Source: Lachnospiraceae bacterium (lineage in GTDB: Bacteria; Bacillota; Clostridia; Lachnospirales; Lachnospiraceae). Taken from it: a DNA stretch of 64,000 nt. The stretch covers positions 1 to 64,000 of the forward strand of contig JAFRYA010000004.1 in NCBI GenBank assembly GCA_017441295.1, in the 5' to 3' direction. Both the position numbers and the translations under genes were made by a program. Positions 52,142-60,236 of this stretch are shown piece after piece; positions within the stretch are counted from its first letter, which is position 1; each line of letters begins with the position of its first letter. The notes beneath the pieces were generated by a model. The model saw only the letters and a program-made list of their open reading frames with translations, was not told where the DNA came from and did no database searches.

Positions 52142-52727
52142 AAAGCTCTATATAATCCTCTTTGCTGTTAATGTTCTTAAAGCATTTGTCATATTCAGTC
52201 ATGTGCAGATCCTCAAGGCTAACTACCGATGTGTCCGTAAGCACTCTCCTTATCTTGTAGTCGCCGCGCTCTATCGCCTCCCGAAAGACGGTCTCGCTTT
52301 CCCTGGCATATATTCCGATCAGCGGCTCAATGCCTCCTGAAGTTTTCAGGAACATCGCCTGTCTGTCTGCCGGCATCATGTCATACATAGCATCCAGCAC
52401 CTTCATTTCAGCGAGCGGTACGTCCACCGGGACAACGGCGAATTTCTCCATTTCGGTCTCTGCCATCACTGAGAGAAGTCCTCCCATCGGCCCGCAGTCA
52501 TGGAACTTATCCAGTATGATCTGCATGCGCGGATCACCGCCGCAACTAAGCTTTTCAATCTGCTCTTTGTGCTTTTCAGAATCCGTTGAAATGAAAATTT
52601 TGTCAAACACAAAAACCGCATTTCGAAAAATGCGTTCCAAAAAAGATTCCTCACCAATACCGAGGAATACCTTGTCCTGACCCATACGGGTACTCTTGCC
52701 GCCTGCTAAAATTACCAAGCATTTCAT
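52134..52727 (-). CDS. MobA-like NTP transferase
   Basis: A 197-residue Rossmann-type nucleotidyltransferase. The N-terminal LVILAGGKSTRMGQDK is the MobA/MobA-like signature, and VVPVDVPLAE holds the metal-binding Asp. MobA adds GMP to molybdopterin; however, no molybdenum-cofactor gene is here and the gene leads a surface-glycan operon, so an alternative nucleotide-sugar activating role should be kept open. The ATG at 52727 is chosen over one 9 nt upstream because the upstream ATG overlaps the -10 box. It would then be translated from a leaderless mRNA. Confidence 0.82.
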   Translation of the reverse strand: MKCLVILAGGKSTRMGQDKVFLGIGEESFLERIFRNAVFVFDKIFISTDSEKHKEQIEKLSCGGDPRMQIILDKFHDCGPMGGLLSVMAETEMEKFAVVPVDVPLAEMKVLDAMYDMMPADRQAMFLKTSGGIEPLIGIYARESETVFREAIERGDYKIRRVLTDTSVVSLEDLHMTEYDKCFKNINSKEDYIELYD

Positions 52728-52734
52728 AGGTGGC

Positions 52735-52743
52735 ATTATAGCA
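52735..52743 (-). promoter_or_regulatory. Extended -10 promoter of the glycan operon (leaderless)
   Basis: TGC directly followed by TATAAT (52735-52740) on the minus strand is a full extended -10 element. No good -35 box is present. The -10 ends 7 nt before the ATG at 52727, so transcription should begin at or 1 nt before the start codon. Confidence 0.65.
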
Positions 52744-52787
52744 TAGAGTTATTAAAAATAAAAGAACTGGAATTTTGTTTTGCTGGC

Positions 52788-52816
52788 TTGTACAAGGCAT
52801 TTGAAAATGCTAAAAT
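52788..52816 (+). promoter_or_regulatory. Promoter of reverse rubrerythrin
   Basis: TTGTAC (52788-52793) and TAAAAT (52811-52816), spacer 17 bp, preceded by TGC (extended -10). Shares CTTGTA and AATGCTAAAATA with the DUF1292 promoter. Confidence 0.78.
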
Positions 52817-52864
52817 AGAGTTGAAGTTTTATACTTAAAATTATTTTTATGGAGGACATTTAAT

Positions 52865-53407
52865 ATGGCAAAATGGGTTTGTTCAGTATGCGGTTACGTT
52901 CATGAGGGAGATACCCCTCCTGAGAAATGCCCACAGTGTGGTGTACCGGCTGAGAAGTTCAATAAACAGGAAGGCGAGCTCGCATGGGCTGCTGAGCATG
53001 TAGTAGGCGTAGCACAGGGTGCTCCTGAAGAGATTCTCGAAGGCCTTCGCGCTAACTTCACCGGCGAGTGCTCAGAAGTAGGTATGTATCTTGCTATGGC
53101 ACGTGTAGCTCACAGAGAAGGCTATCCGGAGATCGGCCTTTACTGGGAGAAAGCAGCTTTCGAAGAGGCTGAGCATGCAGCTAAGTTCGCAGAGCTTCTG
53201 GGCGAAGTAGTTACAGATTCTACCAAGAAAAACCTGCAGATGAGAGTTGAGGCAGAGAACGGCGCAACAGCCGGCAAGACCGACCTCGCAAAGAAAGCAA
53301 AAGAATTAGGCCTTGACGCTATCCACGACACCGTTCATGAGATGGCACGCGACGAGGCACGTCACGGCAAAGCCCTTAAGGGACTGCTTGATAGGTACTT
53401 TGGCTAA
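52865..53407 (+). CDS. Reverse rubrerythrin (N-terminal rubredoxin domain)
   Basis: A 180-residue peroxide-scavenging protein. The rubredoxin-like domain comes first (Cys6, Cys9, Cys22 and Cys25), and a four-helix diiron domain follows (about 50-180) with the ligand motifs [19 protein letters not shown] and [11 protein letters not shown]. This order is the reverse of classical rubrerythrin and matches the clostridial revRbr proteins that reduce H2O2 and O2 with electrons from NADH through a rubredoxin reductase. A TGGAGGA site lies upstream. High use of preferred codons and the strong promoter suggest high expression. Monocistronic with its own terminator. Confidence 0.95.
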   Translation: MAKWVCSVCGYVHEGDTPPEKCPQCGVPAEKFNKQEGELAWAAEHVVGVAQGAPEEILEGLRANFTGECSEVGMYLAMARVAHREGYPEIGLYWEKAAFEEAEHAAKFAELLGEVVTDSTKKNLQMRVEAENGATAGKTDLAKKAKELGLDAIHDTVHEMARDEARHGKALKGLLDRYFG

Positions 53408-53426
53408 ACAACGAGAACAATAAAAA

Positions 53427-53463
53427 GACGGGCAGTATGCTTGCATACATGCCCGTTTTTTTA
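53427..53463 (+). terminator. Terminator of reverse rubrerythrin
   Basis: ACGGGCA..GTATGC/GCATAC..TGCCCGT stem closed by a 2-nt loop and followed by TTTTTTTA. Confidence 0.92.
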
Positions 53464-53550
53464 TTGGGCGAGTGTCCTCCATGAGCACGGAGCTCACGCA
53501 GATGAGCGGGAGTGCGAATGGCGGACAAGGCTGCGAAAGTTCCTGCGGAA

Positions 53551-53968
53551 CGTAGCAGCCGTTGTTTCGCCATAGTTTATATTTGTCGCTGCTCCAGCAG
53601 CCGAAGGGCCGCCATAGGCGGACCGTAAGGCTTTGCCGTGATGAGCCGACCGCCTCCATGAAAAAGCCCGCAGGGCTTTGAATGGCCCGCGGAGAGCCTG
53701 AAAGACGTAGCAGCCGTTGTTTAGCCATAGTTTATATTGTCGCTGCTCCAGCAGCCGAAGGGCCGCCATAGGCGGACCGAAAGGCTTTGCCGTGATGCGC
53801 CGACCGCTTCCACGAAAAAGCCCGCAGGGCTTTGAGTGGCCACGCGGGCGATGTCTCGCCGACCGCCTCCATGAAAAAGCCCGCAGGGCTTTGAATGGCC
53901 CGCGGAGAGCCTGAAAGACGTAGCAGCCGTTGTTTAGCCATAGTTTATATTGTCGCTGCTCCAGCAGC
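53551..53968. repeat. Composite intergenic repeat block (three copies, two full)
   Basis: Three direct copies begin with CGTAGCAGCCGTTGTTT at 53551, 53706 and 53929; each continues GCCATAGTTTATATT(T)GTC and GCTGCTCCAGCAGC. Copy 1 is 155 bp and copy 2 is 223 bp, because a sub-unit (GCCGACCGC(C/T)TCCA(T/C)GAAAAAG, CCCGCAGGGCTTTGA(A/G)TGG) is doubled. Copy 3 stops after 40 bp, exactly at the stop codon of the LytTR gene. Each unit contains small hairpins (GGCCGCC-ATA-GGCGGACC and AAGCCC-GC-AGGGCTT). The 53464-53550 stretch before it is GC-rich and without a gene. Several overlapping ORFs here arise only from the repeat. Confidence 0.88.
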
Positions 53969-54693
53969 TATTTATCTATTTTATACTCTTTAAGAAATCT
54001 TCCTCTCGCTTCATCGCGAAATGTTCTGCCAATCGGTATCCTGATGCCTCCACGCAGAACAAATTCCTCATGATCCAGTTCTTCTATCATTTTATGATTA
54101 ACCCAATACCCTTGATGGCATCTAATGAAAAAATCTGATATTTTCTCCGAAATCAGATCTGCAGGCCTTCTTGGATCATAATAATCTCCATCGACACAGC
54201 AGATATGCGCTTTCCTGGCCACTCTGCCAATGTAAATGATTTTCTCCAAAGGTATCAGGATTTTCTTCCCGTTTTCCCTTACCATTATTCCCTGTACAGC
54301 AGTTTCACCATGTTCAAGCGACAGCAATGCTTTATCAACTGCTGCCTTAAAGAATTCATCCACGCGGCTCTTTACCACAAACCAGATGTGCTCAGCAATA
54401 TATACCTCGGGAGCGTATTCAATAAAGCTTGTCAGGAAAATAATCCTGCAATGGGGTACCTTTTCATTTAGTTTCCCGGCCAGTGATATTCCGTCCTCTC
54501 CGTCCATTTCTATATCCAGAACCGCAATATCGGGCTGCCAGTCTTCATCCGTTATTTTTCCCAATAAAGCCTCTGCTGAAGTGAATGACCAACTCCGGAA
54601 GGAAACATGTTTTTCTGCCAACAATTCATTAATTCTTTTTTCAGCGTCAGACAGATGGATTGCATTATCATCACATACAGCTACTTTTAACAT
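53968..54693 (-). CDS. LytTR-family response regulator (AgrA-like)
   Basis: A 241-residue regulator. The receiver domain (1-125) has the acidic pair in VCDDN (Asp8, Asp9) and phospho-acceptor Asp60 in AVLDIEMDG. It carries FVVKSRVDEF at the position of the conserved Lys. The LytTR DNA-binding domain (about 140-235) has IIYIGRVARKAHICCVDGDYY and FIRCHQGYWVNHKMIEEL, the family hallmark. It overlaps the kinase gene by 7 nt. Its stop codon coincides with the edge of the intergenic repeat block. Probable targets are surface or adhesion genes such as the adjacent SLH protein (inference). Confidence 0.93.
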   Translation of the reverse strand: MLKVAVCDDNAIHLSDAEKRINELLAEKHVSFRSWSFTSAEALLGKITDEDWQPDIAVLDIEMDGEDGISLAGKLNEKVPHCRIIFLTSFIEYAPEVYIAEHIWFVVKSRVDEFFKAAVDKALLSLEHGETAVQGIMVRENGKKILIPLEKIIYIGRVARKAHICCVDGDYYDPRRPADLISEKISDFFIRCHQGYWVNHKMIEELDHEEFVLRGGIRIPIGRTFRDEARGRFLKEYKIDK

Positions 54694-56018
54694 CTGCTAT
54701 CCCCTTCACTTTCTTTTTCCTTTACACCTTTCAAAATCAGAGAAGTCTCATATCTGTTTTCTTTCAAGCCTGCCTCGAGCCTGCCATCATATTTATCTGC
54801 CAGGTCCTTCAGGATTGACATTCCCAGACCTCTGTCCATCTCTGGTATTCTCCTTTTTTTCTCCGCTCTTTTTCCCTCTGCATCCTTTACCGGATTAGTT
54901 GACCAGATGCTGAGATATGGATTCTTAAATCCAGTTTTTAGTCTCACTTGCGCTTCGTCCATTTCTTTGCACTCATCCAGGGCATTATCCAGAATATTGC
55001 CCAGCGCACAGATAATATCCGGATTGCTGACTCCTGTATCTAACGGAAGAGAAATCTCCAATTCCAGCTTAACTCCGGCCTTTTCAAAGTCTTCCTTTTT
55101 TTTCATCAAAAAGCTTGATATGACGTGATTATCACATCCAGGGAAGATAATCCCGGCAGTATCAGTTTCCATAAGTATTTTGGCATATGATGAAGCTTCT
55201 TCAACTTGTCCCTTTTCCAGCAATACCTGCATGGTATAGAGATGATTGTCAATATCGTGCCGCATCTTTCTGATGTTTTCATAAGACTCTGCCAGCTGCG
55301 AATAATACTGCTTCTGTGCGCTGATCTGTTCCTCAAGAATTTCATTTCGCACACGCATTGAAGCATTTCTCTCTGAAATCCTGATTGAAAAAATCAGTGC
55401 TGCATCCGCCAGAAGATATACCACAACAGCTGCGATCAGTTGAACGGAAGAATACGACATTTCCAGGGAAGTATAATTGCGGAAGAAAACATAAAAAGTA
55501 AAAAGCTGGCTGATAGGGAACGCCAGAAACAACAGCCAATGCCAGTTAAGTGATTGTCTATTGATTTTCCTGATCACGATCCTCTCTACTAATACAGTAA
55601 CTGTTACAATCACAAGGCTGACAAAAATATATAAGGAATATACAGCAACCGGATGAGTCTGCATCAATTCACCTGAAACGGCTTCCTCTCTGGGCATAAT
55701 CCCCATAAACACCAACTCTGCAACGCTTACCGCAATTACAGACAAAACTGAGACAAACAATTTCTTAAGCCATCTATCCTTGTGAAGAATCTGTGCCACA
55801 ATACATAAATACACCGGCCCTGCAAAAACACGCACAAGATTTAAAATCGGAAGGGACCAGTTAATTAAAGCATATCCTGCAAAGCTAACTGCTTCCAGGA
55901 GCAGTGTCAGCCAAAAACCCCATCTGCGCTTACAATTCACTTGTACAGATCCGATCATGATCATATATAAGATCCAATTAGCTATGATATATACAATATT
56001 ATATTGAAAAGTCTCCAT
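54687..56018 (-). CDS. GHKL sensor histidine kinase (AgrC-like)
   Basis: A 443-residue membrane kinase. Six or seven hydrophobic helices fill residues 1-205, as in AgrC-type peptide sensors. A coiled-coil segment leads to IRKMRHDIDNHLYTMQVLL, where the His of RHDIDNH is the phosphorylation site, then the N-box ALGNILDNALDE and G-box MDRGLGMSILKDLADKYDG. Cotranscribed with the LytTR regulator. No AgrB processing protease or AgrD-like peptide gene is adjacent, so its signal is either encoded elsewhere or is not a peptide. Codon usage and composition look AT-richer than in flanking genes. Confidence 0.92.
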   Translation of the reverse strand: METFQYNIVYIIANWILYMIMIGSVQVNCKRRWGFWLTLLLEAVSFAGYALINWSLPILNLVRVFAGPVYLCIVAQILHKDRWLKKLFVSVLSVIAVSVAELVFMGIMPREEAVSGELMQTHPVAVYSLYIFVSLVIVTVTVLVERIVIRKINRQSLNWHWLLFLAFPISQLFTFYVFFRNYTSLEMSYSSVQLIAAVVVYLLADAALIFSIRISERNASMRVRNEILEEQISAQKQYYSQLAESYENIRKMRHDIDNHLYTMQVLLEKGQVEEASSYAKILMETDTAGIIFPGCDNHVISSFLMKKKEDFEKAGVKLELEISLPLDTGVSNPDIICALGNILDNALDECKEMDEAQVRLKTGFKNPYLSIWSTNPVKDAEGKRAEKKRRIPEMDRGLGMSILKDLADKYDGRLEAGLKENRYETSLILKGVKEKESEGDSRC

Positions 56019-56087
56019 CGTCGTGTCCTTATGTTTTTTTAATAATATAACATATAACCAATGTTAGCTGCAGCAAACCTTTTCAAA

Positions 56088-56125
56088 TAAATAACCCCCG
56101 GATCATTACTTCAATCCGGGGGTAT
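56088..56125 (-). terminator. Terminator of the SLH surface-protein gene
   Basis: ACCCCCGGAT/ATCCGGGGGT perfect 10-bp stem, followed on the minus strand by TATTTATTT. It lies 8 bp after the stop. Confidence 0.88.
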
Positions 56126-56133
56126 TTTAATTA

Positions 56134-58332
56134 TTAGTTTAACCTGTCATATCGGTAAAGGAATGTTACAATCTGCTCTCTCAAGCAGTTAAGATACAGT
56201 CCGAATTGTCCTGCATATTCACCGCTGGAATAGCCGTTCGTAATTCCTTTCTTGTAACCCCACAGAACTGCCTTATACGTGTCACTATTGGTACTAAGGT
56301 CCTGGCAGTCAATAAAAGTCAGGGTTCCGCTGACAGCAGGTTTTCCGGCATATCTATACAGAATGATCATTACATCCTTCCTGAGAATCGGATCAGTCGG
56401 ATGGAATCCTCCATCACTGTATCCTTTACAGATGCCCTCCTGATATGCCCAGGCTATCGCCTTATTTGCTGCGGAAGAAGTTCCATACGCAGAAAGGTCA
56501 TTGAACATTGTTCTTGCATCACCATACGCCTTTCCGCTGCTGTTTTTTGTCGGACTGCCTGCATATCTCCAAAGGAAGATCAAAAGGTCCTTTCTCTGAC
56601 AATTCAGTCCAACGCCAAATGTTCCATCCTCATAACCCTTTGTGATTCCCTTTCCGGCCGCCCAGTAAACCGGATCATAATAATAAGCCGATGGGTCGGT
56701 TACATCACTGAACAGATCGGATGAGGTCTTTGTCCAGTGTGCATACAGATTCTGATTTGAAGTAATCGTTACTTTTGTTGATGAATAGATTCTTGTTCCT
56801 CCGCTGCTGCTTGTATACCAGCCATCAAATGTATATCCCGTCCTGGTCGGAGTTGGTAGTGTTCCGTAAGTCTGGTCATATGTAACACTCTTGCTGCTTG
56901 TTGAAACCGATCCTCCGTTGGCATTGAAGCTTACTGTATATGAATTTGCGGTCCAATGTGCATAAGACTTCACATCACCTGTTTTAACCACGGTATACTC
57001 GTCAAACCTTTTACCGCCAACTGTAGCAGTATACCAACCAACAAAAGAATATCCTGTCCTGGTTGGTGCTGCAGGATATACATAGGATCCCCCATCTTTC
57101 GCTGTCGTAGTCTTATATATCAGCATATTTTCCGGAACAAATTCGGTTGCACTGGTTCCATCTTCCAGCTGCATTTCGGAAAACCATACTGTTCCTTTTG
57201 CATTCGCGAAAACATGTATGTAGTCATTATATTCTTTTGTTTTATCCATCCTGATCGTATATTTGGTCCAGGATGTTGACAAGGTTACATTCCTTCCGTC
57301 GCTGCTGCTTTCAAAGCCCCAGCGCAAGTTCAGTTTTGTGCCTGAAACAGAGCTCTTTGCCCAGAAACTCAGTGTCATCTCTTTCGTATCGCTAATACAT
57401 CCTCTGTCATATCTTCCATTCGTCAGAGTCCTTATAGAGATATCCTTTCCTGAACTGCCTGCTGCAGTATTTACCATCTTAAGAGTTGCATATCCATTAT
57501 GTGTAGTACTGCTGTCCGCAGAAATATTAACGATTGAGGTATCCCTGCTTGAATAGTAATCGCTGTTTAATGATTTGAAATCAGTACCATAGAGATAATT
57601 CTTGCCGCTAAAGTTATAAAAATGATAAAGGTTGCGCACAACGGTATCATTCATGCTGACAATATAAGTAATATGATTTGAATAAGAATTACATGAATCG
57701 CAGTGAATAGCACTGTTGTAAGATTTTAAAGCAGTGAATGTCATCTTTGTATTACAGTGATCATTGTTTTTTGCAGAATATCTAAAATATCCGTCTGCCT
57801 GACTTACTGCTGTTACAAAGATTGTATGAAGTCCCCAATAGCCTGATCCATGTTTGCTGTTCTTACAGAGAACAACGATAACATCTCCGGCTTTCAATTT
57901 CTTAATGTTTGTATCATTTACAGCATATTTTGTTCCATATTTTTTGCTTTCAATATATGACAACAGATCGCCGGGGCCTCTCTTGTCAACATCAGACAAG
58001 CCACCTGCCCTAAGGCACTGAGAAACAAAACCTGCGCAAAGCATCGTACTATTGCTTACATTCTCACTCTGTTTTGCCCAATATGCTGCCCGATAAGGGT
58101 CATAGGTATAAGTTGTCGCTTTTGTATCTTCAGATTCGATATCGTAATAGATTTCATCTTCTGTATCAAGATCCAGTTCTTCTGTCTCTTCGAAGTCCTC
58201 ATCGACAACATCAACTGCCTCCTGATCTGTTATTTCAGCATCCTCTTCTGCGCCAAAAGCAGCTACAGCAGGAACAACGATCAGTGACATGCAAAGAACA
58301 ATTAATAAAAGTTTTTTACAGATCTTTATCAT
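56134..58332 (-). CDS. Secreted SLH-anchored protein with amidase_6-like and InlB-repeat domains
   Basis: A 732-residue surface protein. A signal peptide (about 1-28) and an acidic propeptide-like stretch (29-70) precede an amidase_6/NlpC-like domain (about 75-230) with YDPYRAAYWAKQ, catalytic Cys99 in STMLCAGFVSQCLRAGG and a His in WGLHTIFV. A carbohydrate-binding-like beta domain (about 240-410) follows, then two InlB B-repeats (GYSFVGWYTATVGGKRF and GYTFDGWYTSSSGGTRI) and three SLH domains (about 545-732, with ITKGYEDGTFG, ICKGYSDGGFHP and ITNGYSSGEYAG). It should bind secondary wall polymers and may cleave peptidoglycan peptides. AGGAAAGG precedes the ATG. Confidence 0.92.
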   Translation of the reverse strand: MIKICKKLLLIVLCMSLIVVPAVAAFGAEEDAEITDQEAVDVVDEDFEETEELDLDTEDEIYYDIESEDTKATTYTYDPYRAAYWAKQSENVSNSTMLCAGFVSQCLRAGGLSDVDKRGPGDLLSYIESKKYGTKYAVNDTNIKKLKAGDVIVVLCKNSKHGSGYWGLHTIFVTAVSQADGYFRYSAKNNDHCNTKMTFTALKSYNSAIHCDSCNSYSNHITYIVSMNDTVVRNLYHFYNFSGKNYLYGTDFKSLNSDYYSSRDTSIVNISADSSTTHNGYATLKMVNTAAGSSGKDISIRTLTNGRYDRGCISDTKEMTLSFWAKSSVSGTKLNLRWGFESSSDGRNVTLSTSWTKYTIRMDKTKEYNDYIHVFANAKGTVWFSEMQLEDGTSATEFVPENMLIYKTTTAKDGGSYVYPAAPTRTGYSFVGWYTATVGGKRFDEYTVVKTGDVKSYAHWTANSYTVSFNANGGSVSTSSKSVTYDQTYGTLPTPTRTGYTFDGWYTSSSGGTRIYSSTKVTITSNQNLYAHWTKTSSDLFSDVTDPSAYYYDPVYWAAGKGITKGYEDGTFGVGLNCQRKDLLIFLWRYAGSPTKNSSGKAYGDARTMFNDLSAYGTSSAANKAIAWAYQEGICKGYSDGGFHPTDPILRKDVMIILYRYAGKPAVSGTLTFIDCQDLSTNSDTYKAVLWGYKKGITNGYSSGEYAGQFGLYLNCLREQIVTFLYRYDRLN

Positions 58333-58381
58333 TTTTCAATCCTTTCCTCGTCAGTAATTAAAGGTTATTTACACCCGCCTA

Positions 58382-58409
58382 AATATAGCACAACTATTTT
58401 TTTAAAGTT
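58382..58409 (-). promoter_or_regulatory. Possible extended -10 promoter of the SLH protein gene
   Basis: TGC-TATATT (58382-58390) on the minus strand with a poor -35 (AACTTT, 58404-58409) at 16 bp. Confidence 0.4.
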
Positions 58410-58495
58410 CTTTGTATGTCCATTCGACAATTAACGATGTTAAATCAACAATATTTGCAATTTGCTGAAGTGAAAGTTCCTGCATTTTATTACGA

Positions 58496-58532
58496 CAAAA
58501 AAAAGGCGTACCACGTCACTCGCAGTACGCCT
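58496..58532 (-). terminator. Terminator of the PhlG-like hydrolase gene
   Basis: AGGCGTAC/GTACGCCT stem with a 13-nt loop, followed by TTTTTTTTG on the minus strand. Confidence 0.85.
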
Positions 58533-58546
58533 CAATCTTTTATTAG

Positions 58547-59344
58547 TTATTTAACTACCGGTCCGTTCTCGTGAACATAGATCCATTTGCCCGGCTCTAC
58601 TTCTTTAACGGAAAGGTCCATTACAACGTTCTGGCATGGGTCCGGATGATTCTTCCAGAGATCATACATTTTCGGCAGGAATACCGGCCAGTTGAAGCAC
58701 TCGTAGTCTTCGTGCCAGCCGCTTGCAGGCATCTGGAGCTTTCTGGCCAGATGCTCTTCCTTGGTAACTCCCGGCGGCAGGAACTTCGGGTTCTGTGTGT
58801 GCATGGTGATGTGGTTGGTGCCGCCCTCGGTTGCCTGATACATATGGATGTTGTTATCCTTCATCTCGCCTGTCTCGAAGTCTACCCAGCCTTCCATGAC
58901 TACATGCTCGAGAGCGTGATCAAGCGGGAATACATCCATGTCGAAACGGCTCAGGAACATTCCGTTCTCGCCGGTGAATCCGAATGCAGGAGTGAGCTCC
59001 TCTTTGTTCTCGGAAATAACATGTGCGGAATTTACGTAGCCGTATTTCCATGGCTCGCGAACCCACTGGAAATATTTGTGTGAGCCCGGTGCCCACAGAT
59101 AGTAGCATTTATCCATATTTACCCAGAACCAGTCGATCATCTCCGGGGTTACGCCCGGCAGGAAATGCTGGTGCTGAATATCATCAATGAACCATCCCTC
59201 ATCAGCCCACTTGCCTACGATCCTGACTTCCTCCAGTGGTGGCTCAGGACGTGTAATAGGCGGCATCGGTAAATATTTAACGCCATCTGATTCCTTTGGA
59301 ATCGGAAATCTAGCCTGTCCGCCGCTTGCTCTGTAATCCAACAT
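58547..59344 (-). CDS. PhlG/phloretin-hydrolase-family C-C hydrolase
   Basis: A 265-residue cytosolic protein. FLPGVTPEMIDWFWVNMDK followed by YYLWAPGSHKYFQW closely recalls the diacetylphloroglucinol hydrolase PhlG (PGVTPEMIDWW...W.P..H), and WHEDYE near the C-terminus (His211, Glu215) matches its zinc-binding HxxxE; His108 in NSAHVISE fits a further ligand. This family includes phloretin hydrolase of gut Eubacterium, which splits an acyl group from a phloroglucinol ring. The likely activity is therefore retro-Claisen cleavage of an aryl ketone; the substrate is not proven. The start at 59344 follows GGAGGG; a longer in-frame extension lacks support. Single-gene unit with its own terminator. 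Confidence 0.82.
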   Translation of the reverse strand: MLDYRASGGQARFPIPKESDGVKYLPMPPITRPEPPLEEVRIVGKWADEGWFIDDIQHQHFLPGVTPEMIDWFWVNMDKCYYLWAPGSHKYFQWVREPWKYGYVNSAHVISENKEELTPAFGFTGENGMFLSRFDMDVFPLDHALEHVVMEGWVDFETGEMKDNNIHMYQATEGGTNHITMHTQNPKFLPPGVTKEEHLARKLQMPASGWHEDYECFNWPVFLPKMYDLWKNHPDPCQNVVMDLSVKEVEPGKWIYVHENGPVVK

Positions 59345-59405
59345 TTTGCTACCCTCCTCGTTGTTTGTTAAAAATATTATATCAAATGCAAAACCGCTTG
59401 TCATT

Positions 59406-59433
59406 ACAAAAGCGCCGGCCATCAGCCGGCGCT
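59406..59433 (-). terminator. Terminator of the metK-cca-lysozyme operon
   Basis: AGCGCCGGC/GCCGGCGCT stem, 5-nt loop, then TTTTG on the minus strand, 6 bp after the lysozyme stop. Confidence 0.82.
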
Positions 59434-59438
59434 CTCTA

Positions 59439-60236
59439 TCATTTGGTTTTCTCATATACCCATACATTCAGGTCAACTGCTGTCTCAATGCCGTCCACGC
59501 TGCCGCTCTCTGTGTACTGCCACATATCGAAACGGTATGGCGTGTTAGGCGCGTCCGCGTACTTCGCGAACCAGATGTTATAGCATTCCAGTCTCTCTAT
59601 ATCCAATGACTTGTTGATCCATCTCTGGCTGGCGTAAACACCAGCTTCATATCCAGCGGCTCTGATTGCATCGCAGAATGCTGCCGCGTGAGCGGTATAA
59701 TGCGCTGTGACCAGATCGTCCGTACGGGCCTCGCCGCTCTCTACTTCCTCAGTGTCAAAATATATCGGCAGGGTTACGTTGTAACCCGAAATATTCTTAA
59801 GTACGAACTTAGCCTCTTCCCGAGCCTCTTCTTCGTCAACTGCCTGCGAGAAGAAGTACACTCCGACCTCCAGGCCTGCTGCCAGCGCGCCTTCAATGTA
59901 ATCATAGAAATTCATATCCAGCACCAGTCTGCCGGATTCATATCCTCTGTAGCCCAGGCGGATGATCGCGAACTTGATGCCTGCTGCCTTGACCTTCTCC
60001 CAGTCAATATCTCCATTCCATTCAGAAACGTCGATTCCCGGCACGGACGTATAATTCTTGTCAGCGTAACGCATATATCCCGTGTCATTCTTCCACATGT
60101 CATCCTTCAGGTGGTTGACGGTATCTATCTCTTCAGTTGTCCCTTCATGTCCGGAACAGGCCACGGCCACAATGATCAGCGCAGCGCACAGCAGCACTGA
60201 CAAAATGATACGGACAAGATTATTCCTCTTTATCAT
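59439..60236 (-). CDS. GH25 (lysozyme-family) lipoprotein
   Basis: A 265-residue lipoprotein. The signal peptide ends in VAVAC (Cys27). The GH25 barrel spans about residues 65-262: GIDVSEWNGDIDW at the first strand, FAIIRLGYRG, GVYFFSQAVDEEEA, and the catalytic acidic motif PIYFDTEEVE, with the closing WQYTESGSVDGI. It should cleave the glycan backbone of peptidoglycan at the outer face of the membrane. Its ATG overlaps the cca stop by 4 nt, so it is translationally coupled to a tRNA-maturation gene and lies under the SAM riboswitch of metK, an unusual setting for a wall hydrolase. Confidence 0.93.
   Translation of the reverse strand: MIKRNNLVRIILSVLLCAALIIVAVACSGHEGTTEEIDTVNHLKDDMWKNDTGYMRYADKNYTSVPGIDVSEWNGDIDWEKVKAAGIKFAIIRLGYRGYESGRLVLDMNFYDYIEGALAAGLEVGVYFFSQAVDEEEAREEAKFVLKNISGYNVTLPIYFDTEEVESGEARTDDLVTAHYTAHAAAFCDAIRAAGYEAGVYASQRWINKSLDIERLECYNIWFAKYADAPNTPYRFDMWQYTESGSVDGIETAVDLNVWVYEKTK

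Noticed and set aside
53306..53941. Several overlapping 65-140 codon ORFs on both strands
   Set aside because: They arise from the repeat block, share the same repeated peptide fragments, overlap rubrerythrin antisense, and lack consistent ribosome sites.
53408..53968. CRISPR array
   Set aside because: The repeats are long (155-223 bp), few, and without regular short spacers; no cas genes are present.
54687..56130. agrD-like autoinducer peptide gene near the kinase
   Set aside because: No short ORF with an amphipathic leader and a Cys/Ser plus acidic tail was found on either side, and no AgrB-like protein is encoded.
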